Shown here: in pieces, positions 7,497 to 15,564 of the stretch
Layout of the letters: each line of letters opens with the position of its first letter
Position numbering within the stretch: position 1 is the first letter of the stretch
Source: Paracoccaceae bacterium
GTDB lineage: Bacteria > Pseudomonadota > Alphaproteobacteria > Rhodobacterales > Rhodobacteraceae
NCBI GenBank assembly: GCA_020832655.1
Contig: JAFIEF010000033.1
Location: 1 to 34,071, forward strand
Reading direction: 5' to 3'
Length of the DNA stretch: 34,071 nt
The notes under the pieces: model-generated
Seen by the model: only the letters and a program-made list of their open reading frames with translations
What the model was told of the DNA's origin: nothing
Databases searched by the model: none
Made by a program: the position numbers and the translations under genes

Positions 7497-8483
7497 ATGA
7501 TCGCCTTCATCCTGCGCCGTCTGGTGCAATCGGTCATTGTGATGCTGGCCGTGGCATTGGTGTCGTTTGCGCTGTTTCGCTTTGTCGGGGATCCGATTGC
7601 CTCTATGGTGGGGCAGGAAGTCACGCTGGCCGAACGCGCCGAAATCCGCGAGGCGCTGGGGCTGAATGACCCCTTTATCGTGCAGTTCTGGAATTTCATC
7701 GCCCGCGCCGCCACGGGTGATTTCGGCATTTCCTACCGACTGCAGCAACCGGTGATGGAGCTGATCCTGTCGCGCTTGCCCGCCACGCTGGAACTGGCGC
7801 TGGTCTCGGGCATACTGGCCTTTGCTTTTGGCGTGGGGTTTGGGGTCTATACGGCGCTGCGCAGGGGCAGCTGGGTGTCGGGCACCATCATGACAGTGTC
7901 CCTGATCGGCGTGTCGCTGCCCACCTTTCTGATCGGTGTGTTGCTGATCTGGGTGTTCGCGGTGGAACTGCAATGGCTGCCCAGCTTCGGGCGGGGGGAG
8001 ACCGTCTATATCGGCAATTGGTGGCGCACTGGCTTGCTGACCGAATCGGGGCGCGCTTCGCTGATTCTGCCGGCGATCACGCTGGGGCTGTATCAGATGA
8101 CGCTGATCATGCGGCTGGTGCGCGCCGAGATGCTGGAAGTGCTGCGCACCGATTACATCAAATTCGCCCGCGCGCGCGGGCTGTCGAACCGCGCCGTGCA
8201 TTTCGGCCATGCGCTGAAGAACACGCTGGTGCCGGTGATCACCATTACCGGGCTTCAGATGGGCAGCATCATCGCCTTTTCGATTATCACGGAAACCGTG
8301 TTTCAATGGCCCGGCGTGGGCGCGCTGTTCATCCGTTCGGTGCAGTTTGTCGATGTGCCGGTGATGGCGGCTTATCTGATGCTGATCGCGCTGGTCTTCG
8401 TGGTGATCAATCTGATTGTCGATCTGCTCTATTACGCGGTCGATCCGCGCCTGCGCGTTGACCGCGCGAATGCCAAGAGTTGA
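7497..8483 (+). CDS. DppB-like permease (second peptide-type ABC transporter)
   Basis: A 328-residue inner-membrane permease. The N-terminal helix (IAFILRRLVQSVIVMLAVAL), GDPI motif, several further membrane segments, EAA loop (EVLRTDYIKFARARG) and ending VDPRLRV match the DppB/OppB family. ATG 7497 has GAGG seven bases upstream. It pairs with the DppC-like product 12 bases downstream to form the heterodimeric channel, and is powered by the two ATPases at the end of the operon. It differs clearly from the DppB-like protein of the minus-strand operon, so the two systems are not a recent duplication. Confidence 0.95.
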   Translation: MIAFILRRLVQSVIVMLAVALVSFALFRFVGDPIASMVGQEVTLAERAEIREALGLNDPFIVQFWNFIARAATGDFGISYRLQQPVMELILSRLPATLELALVSGILAFAFGVGFGVYTALRRGSWVSGTIMTVSLIGVSLPTFLIGVLLIWVFAVELQWLPSFGRGETVYIGNWWRTGLLTESGRASLILPAITLGLYQMTLIMRLVRAEMLEVLRTDYIKFARARGLSNRAVHFGHALKNTLVPVITITGLQMGSIIAFSIITETVFQWPGVGALFIRSVQFVDVPVMAAYLMLIALVFVVINLIVDLLYYAVDPRLRVDRANAKS

Positions 8484-8495
8484 GGGGGCGCATCG

Positions 8496-9440
8496 ATGAC
8501 AGAGTTCACGCCTGATGAAAGCCGCCCCAACGCCCTTGCCCGCGCATGGGACAGCGATATCGCCTATTCCTTCCGCCGCTCGCCGCTGGCGATCATTGCC
8601 GCTGTGGTGTCGCTGATCATCATTCTGGCGGCGGTGTTCGCGCCGTGGATTGCCCCGCATGACCCGTTCAACCCGGCCACGCTGAACCTGATGGATGGCT
8701 TCACGCCGCCGATGGAACCCAATGCATTCACTGGCAATGTCTACTGGCTGGGCACCGACAATCAGGGCCGTGATGTGTTTTCGACTATCCTTTTCGGCGC
8801 GCGCATCTCGCTGTTTGTGGGCTTCATGGCGGTGCTGTTTGCGATGGTTCTGGGCATCACGCTGGGGCTGATTGCAGGCTATCGCGGCGGCTGGGTAGAC
8901 AGTTTGCTGATGCGGGTTGCGGATGTGCAACTGACCTTTCCCTCGATCCTGCTGGCGCTGTTGATCTTCGGGGTGGCGCGCGGCTTCATCCCGCCGGCCT
9001 ATCGCGAGGCGATGGCGATATGGGTACTGATCGTGGCCATCGGCCTGGCGGAGTGGGTGCAATATGCCCGCGTGGTGCGCGGCGCGACGATGGTGGAAAA
9101 GAACAAGGAATATGTGCAGGCCGCGCGCGTGATCGGGGCGCATCCGGCGAAAATCCTGCTGCGCCATATCCTGCCCAATGTGATGGGGCCGGTTCTGGTG
9201 ATTGCCACGATCGGGCTGGCACTGGCCATCATCGCCGAGGCGACGCTCAGTTTCCTTGGCGTCGGCGTGCCGCCTACGCAGCCCTCGCTGGGCACGCTGA
9301 TCCGCATCGGACAGGGCTTCCTGTTTTCGGGCGAGTGGTGGATATTGCTGTTCCCCTCGATCACGCTGCTGGCCTTGGCGCTGTCGGTCAATCTGCTGGG
9401 TGACTGGCTGCGCGACGCGCTGAACCCGAGGTTGCGTTGA
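8496..9440 (+). CDS. DppC-like permease (second peptide-type ABC transporter)
   Basis: A 314-residue inner-membrane permease of the DppC/OppC family. After a soluble N-terminal stretch comes a long helix (SPLAIIAAVVSLIIILAAVF), the characteristic WLGTDNQGRDVFSTILFGAR, an EAA loop (EYVQAARVIGAHPAKILL), the FLGVGVPP signature, and the ending LNPRLR. A long periplasmic segment after the first helix is normal for this family. It begins 12 bases after the DppB-like gene, and its stop overlaps the start of the first ATPase gene (TGATG), which indicates translational coupling. Unlike its counterpart at the window start, this permease is not fused to an ATPase. Confidence 0.95.
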   Translation: MTEFTPDESRPNALARAWDSDIAYSFRRSPLAIIAAVVSLIIILAAVFAPWIAPHDPFNPATLNLMDGFTPPMEPNAFTGNVYWLGTDNQGRDVFSTILFGARISLFVGFMAVLFAMVLGITLGLIAGYRGGWVDSLLMRVADVQLTFPSILLALLIFGVARGFIPPAYREAMAIWVLIVAIGLAEWVQYARVVRGATMVEKNKEYVQAARVIGAHPAKILLRHILPNVMGPVLVIATIGLALAIIAEATLSFLGVGVPPTQPSLGTLIRIGQGFLFSGEWWILLFPSITLLALALSVNLLGDWLRDALNPRLR

Positions 9441-10423
9441 TGTCTCAGCCGCTTTTGTCTGTCCGCAATCTGGTCGTTGAATTCCCCACCCGCCGGGGCA
9501 TTTTGCGCGCGCTTGACCATGTCTCTTTCGACATTGCCGAGGGCGAGGTGCTGGGCATGGTGGGCGAATCCGGGGCCGGAAAGTCGTTGACCGGGGCCGC
9601 GATCATCGGGCTGCTGGAACCGCCGGGGCGGGTGGCCTCGGGCGAAATCTGGCTGCGGGGCGAACGTATCGACACTCTGCCCCCCGAAAAGATGCGCCGG
9701 ATCCGCGGCCGCCGCATCGGCATGGTGTTTCAGGATCCGCTGACCAGCCTCAATCCGCTTTACACAGTGGCCGAGCAACTGATCGAAACCATCCGCACCC
9801 ATATTGATGTTTCGGAAAAAGAGGCGCGCAAACGCGCCGTGGCGCTGCTCGACCGGGTGGGAATTCCCGCAGCGGCGCGCCGCATCGATGACTATCCGCA
9901 TCACTTTTCAGGCGGGATGCGCCAGCGGGTGGTGATCGCGCTGGCGCTGGCGGCAGAACCCGAACTGGTCATCGCAGACGAACCCACCACGGCGCTGGAT
10001 GTGTCGGTTCAGGCGCAGATCATCGATGTGCTGAAGGAAATCTGCGCCGAAAGGGGGGCGTCGGTGATGCTGATCACCCATGATATGGGGGTGATTGCCG
10101 AAACCGCTGACCGGGTGGCCGTGCTCTATGCGGGCAGGCTGGCCGAGATCGGGCCAGTGCGCGATGTGATCCAGCGCGCCGAACACCCCTACACAGCCGG
10201 GCTGATGGGGTCGATCCCGACCCTGACCCAGACCGCCGACCGGCTGACGCAGATCCCCGGATCGATGCCGCGGCTGAATGCCATCCCGCAAGGCTGCGCT
10301 TTCAACCCGCGCTGCCCGCAGGTGTTCGAGCGCTGCCGTATCGCACGGCCCGACCTGATCGCGCGCGAGGGCGGGCGGCATGTCGCCTGCTGGCTCTATG
10401 ACAAGGAGGCGTCCGATGTCTGA
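9440..10423 (+). CDS. DppD-like ATP-binding protein
   Basis: A 327-residue cytoplasmic ABC ATPase that energises the transporter. In order: Walker A GESGAGKS (42-49), Q-loop FQDPLTSLNPLY, signature SGGMRQR, Walker B LVIADEPTTALD and the switch histidine in THDMG. The C-terminal oligopeptide/dipeptide extension carries the cysteine motif CAFNPRCPQVFERC. All catalytic residues are intact. The start at 9440 overlaps the stop of the DppC-like gene; an in-frame TTG three bases upstream adds one residue and is unlikely. The stop overlaps the next ATPase start by eight bases. The two ATPases probably act as a heterodimer. Confidence 0.95.
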   Translation: MSQPLLSVRNLVVEFPTRRGILRALDHVSFDIAEGEVLGMVGESGAGKSLTGAAIIGLLEPPGRVASGEIWLRGERIDTLPPEKMRRIRGRRIGMVFQDPLTSLNPLYTVAEQLIETIRTHIDVSEKEARKRAVALLDRVGIPAAARRIDDYPHHFSGGMRQRVVIALALAAEPELVIADEPTTALDVSVQAQIIDVLKEICAERGASVMLITHDMGVIAETADRVAVLYAGRLAEIGPVRDVIQRAEHPYTAGLMGSIPTLTQTADRLTQIPGSMPRLNAIPQGCAFNPRCPQVFERCRIARPDLIAREGGRHVACWLYDKEASDV

Positions 10424-11423
10424 TGTGCTCTTGTCGGTTCAGGGGCTGACGCGGCGTTTCGATGTCTCGAAGCCCTGGCTGAACCGGGTCATCGAAGGCG
10501 AAGAAAAGCAGTATCTGACCGCCAATGCCGATGTCAGCTTCGAAATCCGCCGCGGCGAGACCTTTGCGCTGGTGGGCGAATCCGGGTCGGGCAAATCGAC
10601 CATCGCCAAGATGATCGTGGGCTTGCTGGAAGCATCAGCCGGGGTAATCCGCTTTGACGGGCAGGTGATGGATTTCGCGCAAGGGTCGGCCATGCGGGTG
10701 CTGCGGCGGCGCTTTCAGATGATCTTTCAGGATCCCTTTGCCAGCCTCAATCCGCGCTGGCGGGTGGGCGATATCATTGCCGAACCGATCCGCACTTTCG
10801 GCCTTTTGCGCGGGGCGGAAATCCACGCCGAGGTCGGGCGGCTGCTGGATCTGGTGGGGTTGTCCGCCGCAGATGCCGAAAAATTCCCGCATGAATTTTC
10901 TGGCGGCCAGCGCCAGCGCATCGCGATTGCGCGTGCGCTGTCGTCAAAGCCCGAATTTATTGTCTGTGATGAACCGACCTCGGCGCTGGATGTGTCGGTG
11001 CAGGCGCAAATCCTGAACCTGATGCGCGATCTGCAGGATGAGTTCGGCCTGACCTATCTGCTGATCAGCCATGATCTTAGCGTGGTGCGGCATATGTCGA
11101 ACCGCATTGGCGTGCTGTATCTGGGTCGGCTGGTCGAGGTGGCTGATGCCAAGCGGCTGTTTACCGACCCGCAGCACCCCTATACGCGGATGCTGCTGGA
11201 TGCGGTGCCCGATCTGGCGCTGTCGGGGCGCCGGCGCACGCCTGTCACGGGCGAAATCCCCAACCCGATCAACCCGCCTTCGGGCTGTGCCTTTCACCCG
11301 CGTTGCCCGCATGTGATGGATATCTGCCGCAGCACCACACCAGAGGCCAGATCGACCGGGACGGGCCTTGCCACCTGCCACCTTTTGTCAGAGGGCAAGG
11401 TCGCGGCTATGGACAAGGTGTAG
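10416..11423 (+). CDS. DppF-like ATP-binding protein
   Basis: The second ABC ATPase of the operon, 335 residues. It has Walker A GESGSGKS (54-61), Q-loop FQDPFASLNPRW, signature SGGQRQR, Walker B FIVCDEPTSALD and SHDLSVV, with the cysteine-rich tail CAFHPRCPHVMDIC typical of the family. I chose ATG 10416 because AAGGAGG (10403-10409) sits just upstream; a more upstream frame start would lie inside the preceding gene. It closes the operon. The alpha/beta hydrolase gene converges on it only 13 bases away, with no obvious terminator hairpin between them. Confidence 0.95.
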   Translation: MSDVLLSVQGLTRRFDVSKPWLNRVIEGEEKQYLTANADVSFEIRRGETFALVGESGSGKSTIAKMIVGLLEASAGVIRFDGQVMDFAQGSAMRVLRRRFQMIFQDPFASLNPRWRVGDIIAEPIRTFGLLRGAEIHAEVGRLLDLVGLSAADAEKFPHEFSGGQRQRIAIARALSSKPEFIVCDEPTSALDVSVQAQILNLMRDLQDEFGLTYLLISHDLSVVRHMSNRIGVLYLGRLVEVADAKRLFTDPQHPYTRMLLDAVPDLALSGRRRTPVTGEIPNPINPPSGCAFHPRCPHVMDICRSTTPEARSTGTGLATCHLLSEGKVAAMDKV

Positions 11424-11436
11424 CGCCCGCCGCCTG

Positions 11437-12198
11437 TCAGCCTCCGGCCCGCTGCCGCGCGGCATCGACTTCGGCAATCGCCGCAGTGATCATTGCCAGA
11501 CATTCGGGTGTTGAAAAGCGGTGATCGGCATCCTTGACCAGCCGCAGCTGCATGTCGGGGCATTGGGCATGTTCCATCAGGCGCAGCGGCACTGATGTCG
11601 CCACGGCCTCATCCACGCTGCCTTGCACCAGCCGCACCGGAAAGGGCAGCGCCAGGGGCGCGCGCAGCACAAGCTGGGCCTTGCCATCCTCGAACAGCCG
11701 CCGGGTCAGGATATAGGGCTGGTCGTCATAGTCATTGGGCAGTTCGGTCTGACCATCGGTCAGGATCTGGTTGCGCTGCGCATCCGAAAGCTGTGGCCAC
11801 ATGCTGTCCTCGGTGAAATCGGGGGCGGCGGCAATGCCGACCAGCCCGGCCACGCGTTCCGGCATCCGACGGGCCAGCAGCAGCGCGATCCAGCCGCCCA
11901 TTGATGACCCCACAAGGATTTGCGGCCCCTCGGTCAGCGCACTCAGCGCTGCTGCGGCATCCTGTGCCCAGTCGCCGATGCAGCCATCGGCAAAGGCACC
12001 CGAACTTTCCCCGTGGCCCGAATAGTCGAAGCGCAGAAAGGCGCGTCCCTGTGCTTTCGCCCAGTCTTCCAGATAGACCGCCTTGGTGCCGCTCATGTCG
12101 GATTTGAACCCGCCCAGAAAAACGATACCGGGCTGGGTGCCGGGGCTGGCATGATAGGCCAGCCTGCGTCCTTCGGATGTTGTCAGAAACTGTGACAA
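11437..12198 (-). CDS. Alpha/beta hydrolase
   Basis: A serine hydrolase of the alpha/beta fold, about 253 residues if it starts at TTG 12198 (LSQFLTTSEGRRLAYH). The triad is visible: nucleophile Ser in GSSMGGW, an acid in GSVDEAV and His in DADHRF. FLGGFKSDMSGTKAVYLE and RFDYSGHGES mark the ABHD10-like/small peptidase-esterase branch. There is no signal peptide. No ATG fits. TTG 12198 has a purine run (gggggg) just upstream. A further TTG at 12270 would add 24 low-complexity residues across an inverted repeat. It is on its own, downstream of the receiver-phosphatase gene on the same strand but separated by about 300 bases. Substrate unknown. Confidence 0.85.
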   Translation of the reverse strand: MSQFLTTSEGRRLAYHASPGTQPGIVFLGGFKSDMSGTKAVYLEDWAKAQGRAFLRFDYSGHGESSGAFADGCIGDWAQDAAAALSALTEGPQILVGSSMGGWIALLLARRMPERVAGLVGIAAAPDFTEDSMWPQLSDAQRNQILTDGQTELPNDYDDQPYILTRRLFEDGKAQLVLRAPLALPFPVRLVQGSVDEAVATSVPLRLMEHAQCPDMQLRLVKDADHRFSTPECLAMITAAIAEVDAARQRAGG

Positions 12199-12501
12199 GT
12201 GCCCCCCATATGGCTTTGTTTGCGCGCAAGCGCTCTGCGCAAACAGATCAAGACTCGGGGGGATGTTCAAGGGTTATCGGGCGCTGTCGCGCTTCGGTGC
12301 CATAGCATTGGGTGCAACACATCGCGCGCGGGGCGCGTCTGCCCGCTTCATCCGTTTTCAAGCATTTCGGCTTTTCGTTGAATCGCCTTCAATGCCTTAA
12401 CCTTTTGTTTTGTCGCAATTTCGAACCGACAAAGTCTGTCAACTTTTTCTGAAATTGCTTTCAAGTGGACGCAAGCGCCTTGGCCGCCGCTGGCAACGGG
12501 G
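12199..12501 (-). promoter_or_regulatory. 303-base gap with two inverted repeats upstream of the hydrolase gene
   Basis: No gene is seen here. Two perfect inverted repeats both have 11-base spacers: GTTTGCGC/GCGCAAAC (12218-12225 with 12237-12244) and TTTGTCG/CGACAAA (12410-12416 with 12428-12434). A minus-strand TTGACA (12443-12438) overlaps the outer side of the second repeat, but no good -10 box follows at 16-18 bases. The repeats may be operators or the end of the upstream transcript. Confidence 0.4.
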
Positions 12502-13782
12502 TCAGGGCGTCTGGATGCCAGCGAACTCGATCACTGCGGCGGACACGTCATCGGCAAACTCGTCCTTCCCGGCCCATTGACCCAATTCCCATTTCAACGC
12601 ATCAAGAAAGGCGCAGCCATTGGTTGCCTGAAGACGCTTGAGCAGTTCGCCAAGACGGGTCTGGCCGAATTCGTCAGTGCGGGCATTGGTGCATTCGGTG
12701 ATCCCGTCCGAATACAGGAACAGGCGGTCGCCGGGCGACAATGTGATTTCGAAACTGCAATATTCCGCTTGCGCGATCAGCCCGACGGGCAGGCCGCCTT
12801 CGCCCAGAAATTCGACATTGCCACCAGCCCGTTGCACGACCGGATGCGGGTGGCCTGCCTGCACGATCTGTGCCCGGCCGGTGGTAAGGTCGATATCGGC
12901 ATAAGCCATTGTCAGATAGGCTTCTGTGTCCATTTCTTCCAGCATCATCTGGTTCATGCGCGCGGCCACCTGTTCGGGGCGCAAGACAGTTCTTTCACCC
13001 GTAACCGGATCACGCCCGATGACAACATTCTGGCTGTCGGCACCGGCGGCGAACAGGGCACTGATACGCGCGCTCAGCATCGCCGCCGCCACCCCATGCC
13101 CTGCGACATCGATCGAGTACACACCGATGCGCCCAGCATCTATGCGAAATGCCCCGACCAGATCACCACCGACATGACCAGAGGACTGCAACAGGAAGGC
13201 GACCTTGCAATTTCCGAAATCACGCTGCCTTTCGCCGATCAGGATATGTTGCAGATTGCGCGCCTGTCGCAAGTCGCGTTCCAGCGCGTCATAGACCTGC
13301 TGCAATTCATCCAGAGTGTGGCGCAACTCGTGATTGGCTTTCTTGACTTCGCGCTCCATCGCCAGCAGGCGTTCGCCAGCCTTGATGCGGGCATGAAGTT
13401 CCACGGTTGAAACCGGTTTCGACAGGAAGTCATCGGCCCCGACATTCAGCCCTGCGGCCACGGCGGATTTGTCGTTCTTCGATGTCAGCAGGATGAAATA
13501 GCTGTAGCTGTCTTGCGGGCAGGCGCGGAACTCGCGGCAGAATTCCGGCCCGCTCATCCCCGGCATCATCCAGTCAGACAGCACAAGGTCAAAGTGGCGG
13601 CTGCGGCAAAGTGTCAGGGCTTCCTCGCCGGACCCGGCCTCTACCGTTTCATATCCCCAGGCGTTCAGGTGGCGCGCGAACACCAGTCGCTGTGCGCGGC
13701 TGTCATCGACGATCAACGCATATTTCCGGGCTTTTGCCCGGCAATTGCGGCCCACAGATGGCACTTTCACAGCGTTTTCCAA
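12502..13782 (-). CDS. Response regulator with SpoIIE/PP2C phosphatase output (RbaY/RsbU-like)
   Basis: A 426-residue cytoplasmic signalling protein. Residues 20-135 form a receiver domain with the acidic pair Asp26-Asp27, phosphoacceptor Asp70 (LVLSDWMMPG), Thr100 and Lys122 (LSKP). A coiled-coil linker (about 140-180, KKANHELRHTLDELQQVYDA) leads to a SpoIIE-type PP2C phosphatase: GGDLVGAF, DVAGHGVAAAMLS, LYSDGITE and DDVSAAVI carry the metal-binding aspartates. In partner-switching systems such proteins dephosphorylate an anti-anti-sigma factor. Rhodobacter capsulatus RbaY has this architecture, so orthology is plausible but unproven. The TTG start at 13782 has GAGG six bases upstream; GTG codons slightly downstream are alternatives. 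It is divergent from an Hpt gene that may feed it phosphate. Confidence 0.9.
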   Translation of the reverse strand: MENAVKVPSVGRNCRAKARKYALIVDDSRAQRLVFARHLNAWGYETVEAGSGEEALTLCRSRHFDLVLSDWMMPGMSGPEFCREFRACPQDSYSYFILLTSKNDKSAVAAGLNVGADDFLSKPVSTVELHARIKAGERLLAMEREVKKANHELRHTLDELQQVYDALERDLRQARNLQHILIGERQRDFGNCKVAFLLQSSGHVGGDLVGAFRIDAGRIGVYSIDVAGHGVAAAMLSARISALFAAGADSQNVVIGRDPVTGERTVLRPEQVAARMNQMMLEEMDTEAYLTMAYADIDLTTGRAQIVQAGHPHPVVQRAGGNVEFLGEGGLPVGLIAQAEYCSFEITLSPGDRLFLYSDGITECTNARTDEFGQTRLGELLKRLQATNGCAFLDALKWELGQWAGKDEFADDVSAAVIEFAGIQTP

Positions 13783-13939
13783 ACAAGACCTCGGGTCACT
13801 TGATAGACTGCACGGGTAGCATCGCCGGTTTATATTAACCGAGGGTAAAGGGTTGATCTCTTTGTTTGCGGCATGGGTTACGATAGGTTAAGCCATCATC
13901 AGTAAACTCCATCACATGCGACAGTATCGGGGAAACACC

Positions 13940-14278
13940 GTGATTGACTGGGCAAGAGTACGCGAATTGTATGAAGAAATTGGTGCAGACGCTTTCGAGG
14001 AAGTGCTGGATCTGTTTTGCGAGGAAGTGGCAGAGGGGTTGATCAGCCTGGAAGCCGCGACAACCCCGGCTGATCAGTCGGCAGCGTTCCATTTCCTGAA
14101 AGGGGCGGCTCTTAATCTGGGCATTGACGATATTTCGCGCCAATGCGCCCAGGGCGAAGCCACGAATGCGACCGGCACGCTGGATGCGGCCGCTTGCGCA
14201 GATGTGCTGGCGGGATTTCCTTTGCGGATGGACGCCTTGCAGGATGGTTGGCGCGCTGCGGTGCAGGCGGAAGCATAG
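13940..14278 (+). CDS. Hpt domain phosphotransfer protein
   Basis: A small (112-residue) histidine phosphotransfer protein. The motif FHFLKGAALNLG contains the phosphoacceptor His51 and the lysine and glycine that pack beside it; the rest is helical, consistent with a four-helix Hpt bundle. VIDWARVRELYEEIG is the usual start for this small family. I therefore prefer GTG 13940, with GGGGA a few bases upstream. ATG 13916 in the same frame adds eight residues but lacks a ribosome site. It is divergent from the receiver-phosphatase gene across about 157 bases, which suggests it delivers phosphate to that receiver. No histidine kinase is nearby, so the kinase must be elsewhere. Confidence 0.85.
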   Translation: MIDWARVRELYEEIGADAFEEVLDLFCEEVAEGLISLEAATTPADQSAAFHFLKGAALNLGIDDISRQCAQGEATNATGTLDAAACADVLAGFPLRMDALQDGWRAAVQAEA

Positions 14279-14287
14279 CTCCGCGCC

Positions 14288-14315
14288 CCGGCGCTGGTTT
14301 GATAATCAACGCCGG
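14288..14315. terminator. Hairpin between convergent Hpt and ilvA genes
   Basis: CCGGCG (14288-14293) pairs with CGCCGG (14310-14315), and an inner TTGAT/ATCAA stem continues the helix with a five-base bulge. It sits in the 38-base gap between two gene ends and could terminate both. It has no T run, so efficiency is uncertain. Confidence 0.5.
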
Positions 14316-14316
14316 A

Positions 14317-15564
14317 TCACACAATGAAATTCGCGATCACCTCGTCATCGGTGATATCGGTGAAGGTGAACCCCGTCGCCTCGATCCGGTCAAACAGCGC
14401 GCTGAAATTCTCTGGCTTGCTGGTCTCTATGCCCAGCAGCACGGTGCCGAAATTGCGTGCCGTCTTCTTCAGATATTCGAAGCGCGCAATATCATCATCC
14501 GGTCCCAGCGTTTGCAGGAAATCGCGCAGCGCGCCGGGGCGCTGCGGCAGGCGCAGCAGAAGGTATTTCTTGGTGCCGGAATAGCGCATTGCGCGCTCCT
14601 TGACCTCTGGCAGGCGCTCGAAATCGAAATTCCCGCCAGAGGCCACGCAAACCACCTTCCTGCCACGGATCGTCCGGGCCAGATCCGGCAGCGCGTCGAT
14701 TGACAGCGCGCCTGCGGGTTCCAGCACGATCCCTTCCTGATTGAGCATGTCCAGAATGGTGATGCAGATGCGGTTTTCCGGCGCGGTCAGCACATGATCG
14801 GGCGCGATATCGCGCAATCGCGCGAAGCTGCGCGCGCCGACCTGTGCGACCGAGGCACCGTCAACAAAACTGTCAAGCTGGGGCAGGGTGACGGGCTGGC
14901 CCGCCGCCAGCGCCGCGCGCAGACTGGCCCCGCCGACGGGTTCGACATAGCGCAATTCGGTTTGCGGCGCGGCCTGTTGCAGGAAGCAGCGCAACCCCGC
15001 CGCCAGCCCGCCACCGCCCACCGGCAGGACAAGGATATCCGGCGCGCGCCCCATCTGTTCCAGCAACTCGACCCCGATGCTGGCCTGACCTTCGATCACA
15101 TCGTCATCATCGAAGGGCGACAGGAAATACGCGCCAAGCTCGGCACAAAAGCCCTGTGCCGCGGCCAGCGCCTGATCGAACATGTCCCCGGTCAGGCGGA
15201 TCTCGATATTGTCGCCGCCAAAGCTGCGGGTTTTCATGATCTTCTGCTGCGGGGTGGTGACAGGCATGAAGATCGTGCCCTGAACCCCGAAATGGCGGCA
15301 GGCAAAGGCCACACCCTGCGCATGATTGCCCGCGCTGGCGCAGACGAAATGGCGCTGGTCAGGGTGCGTTGCAAGCCGCTTGCGCATGGCATTGAACGCG
15401 CCGCGTATCTTGTAGCTGCGCACCGGCGAAAGGTCTTCGCGCTTCAGCCAGATATCTGCATCGAACTTTGCCGACAGATAGTCATTGCGCAGCAGGGGCG
15501 TGGCAGGAAACAAGGCGCGCATCTGTGCCATTGCATCGCGCGCCGCCTGAACGAAGCTGCTCAT
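14317..15564 (-). CDS. ilvA: Threonine ammonia-lyase (threonine deaminase), biosynthetic type
   Basis: A 415-residue PLP enzyme converting threonine to 2-oxobutanoate and ammonia, the first step of isoleucine synthesis. The PLP lysine is Lys52 in SYKIRGAFNAM. CASAGNHAQGVA binds substrate and VGGGGLAAG is the phosphate-binding glycine loop. A single ACT-like regulatory domain occupies about 325-415 (KYLLLRLPQRPGALRDFL), as in the shorter IlvA forms; E. coli IlvA has two. Isoleucine feedback is therefore plausible but not shown. Its ATG overlaps the TGA of the thioesterase gene upstream, so the two are co-transcribed and translationally coupled, which is an unusual partner for threonine deaminase. 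Confidence 0.93.
   Translation of the reverse strand: MSSFVQAARDAMAQMRALFPATPLLRNDYLSAKFDADIWLKREDLSPVRSYKIRGAFNAMRKRLATHPDQRHFVCASAGNHAQGVAFACRHFGVQGTIFMPVTTPQQKIMKTRSFGGDNIEIRLTGDMFDQALAAAQGFCAELGAYFLSPFDDDDVIEGQASIGVELLEQMGRAPDILVLPVGGGGLAAGLRCFLQQAAPQTELRYVEPVGGASLRAALAAGQPVTLPQLDSFVDGASVAQVGARSFARLRDIAPDHVLTAPENRICITILDMLNQEGIVLEPAGALSIDALPDLARTIRGRKVVCVASGGNFDFERLPEVKERAMRYSGTKKYLLLRLPQRPGALRDFLQTLGPDDDIARFEYLKKTARNFGTVLLGIETSKPENFSALFDRIEATGFTFTDITDDEVIANFIV

Noticed and set aside
7320-9167. A 615-residue open frame on the minus strand
   Set aside because: It lies opposite two intact permease genes, is rich in His, Arg and Gln with no domain-like segments, and is the usual antisense frame of GC-rich coding DNA.
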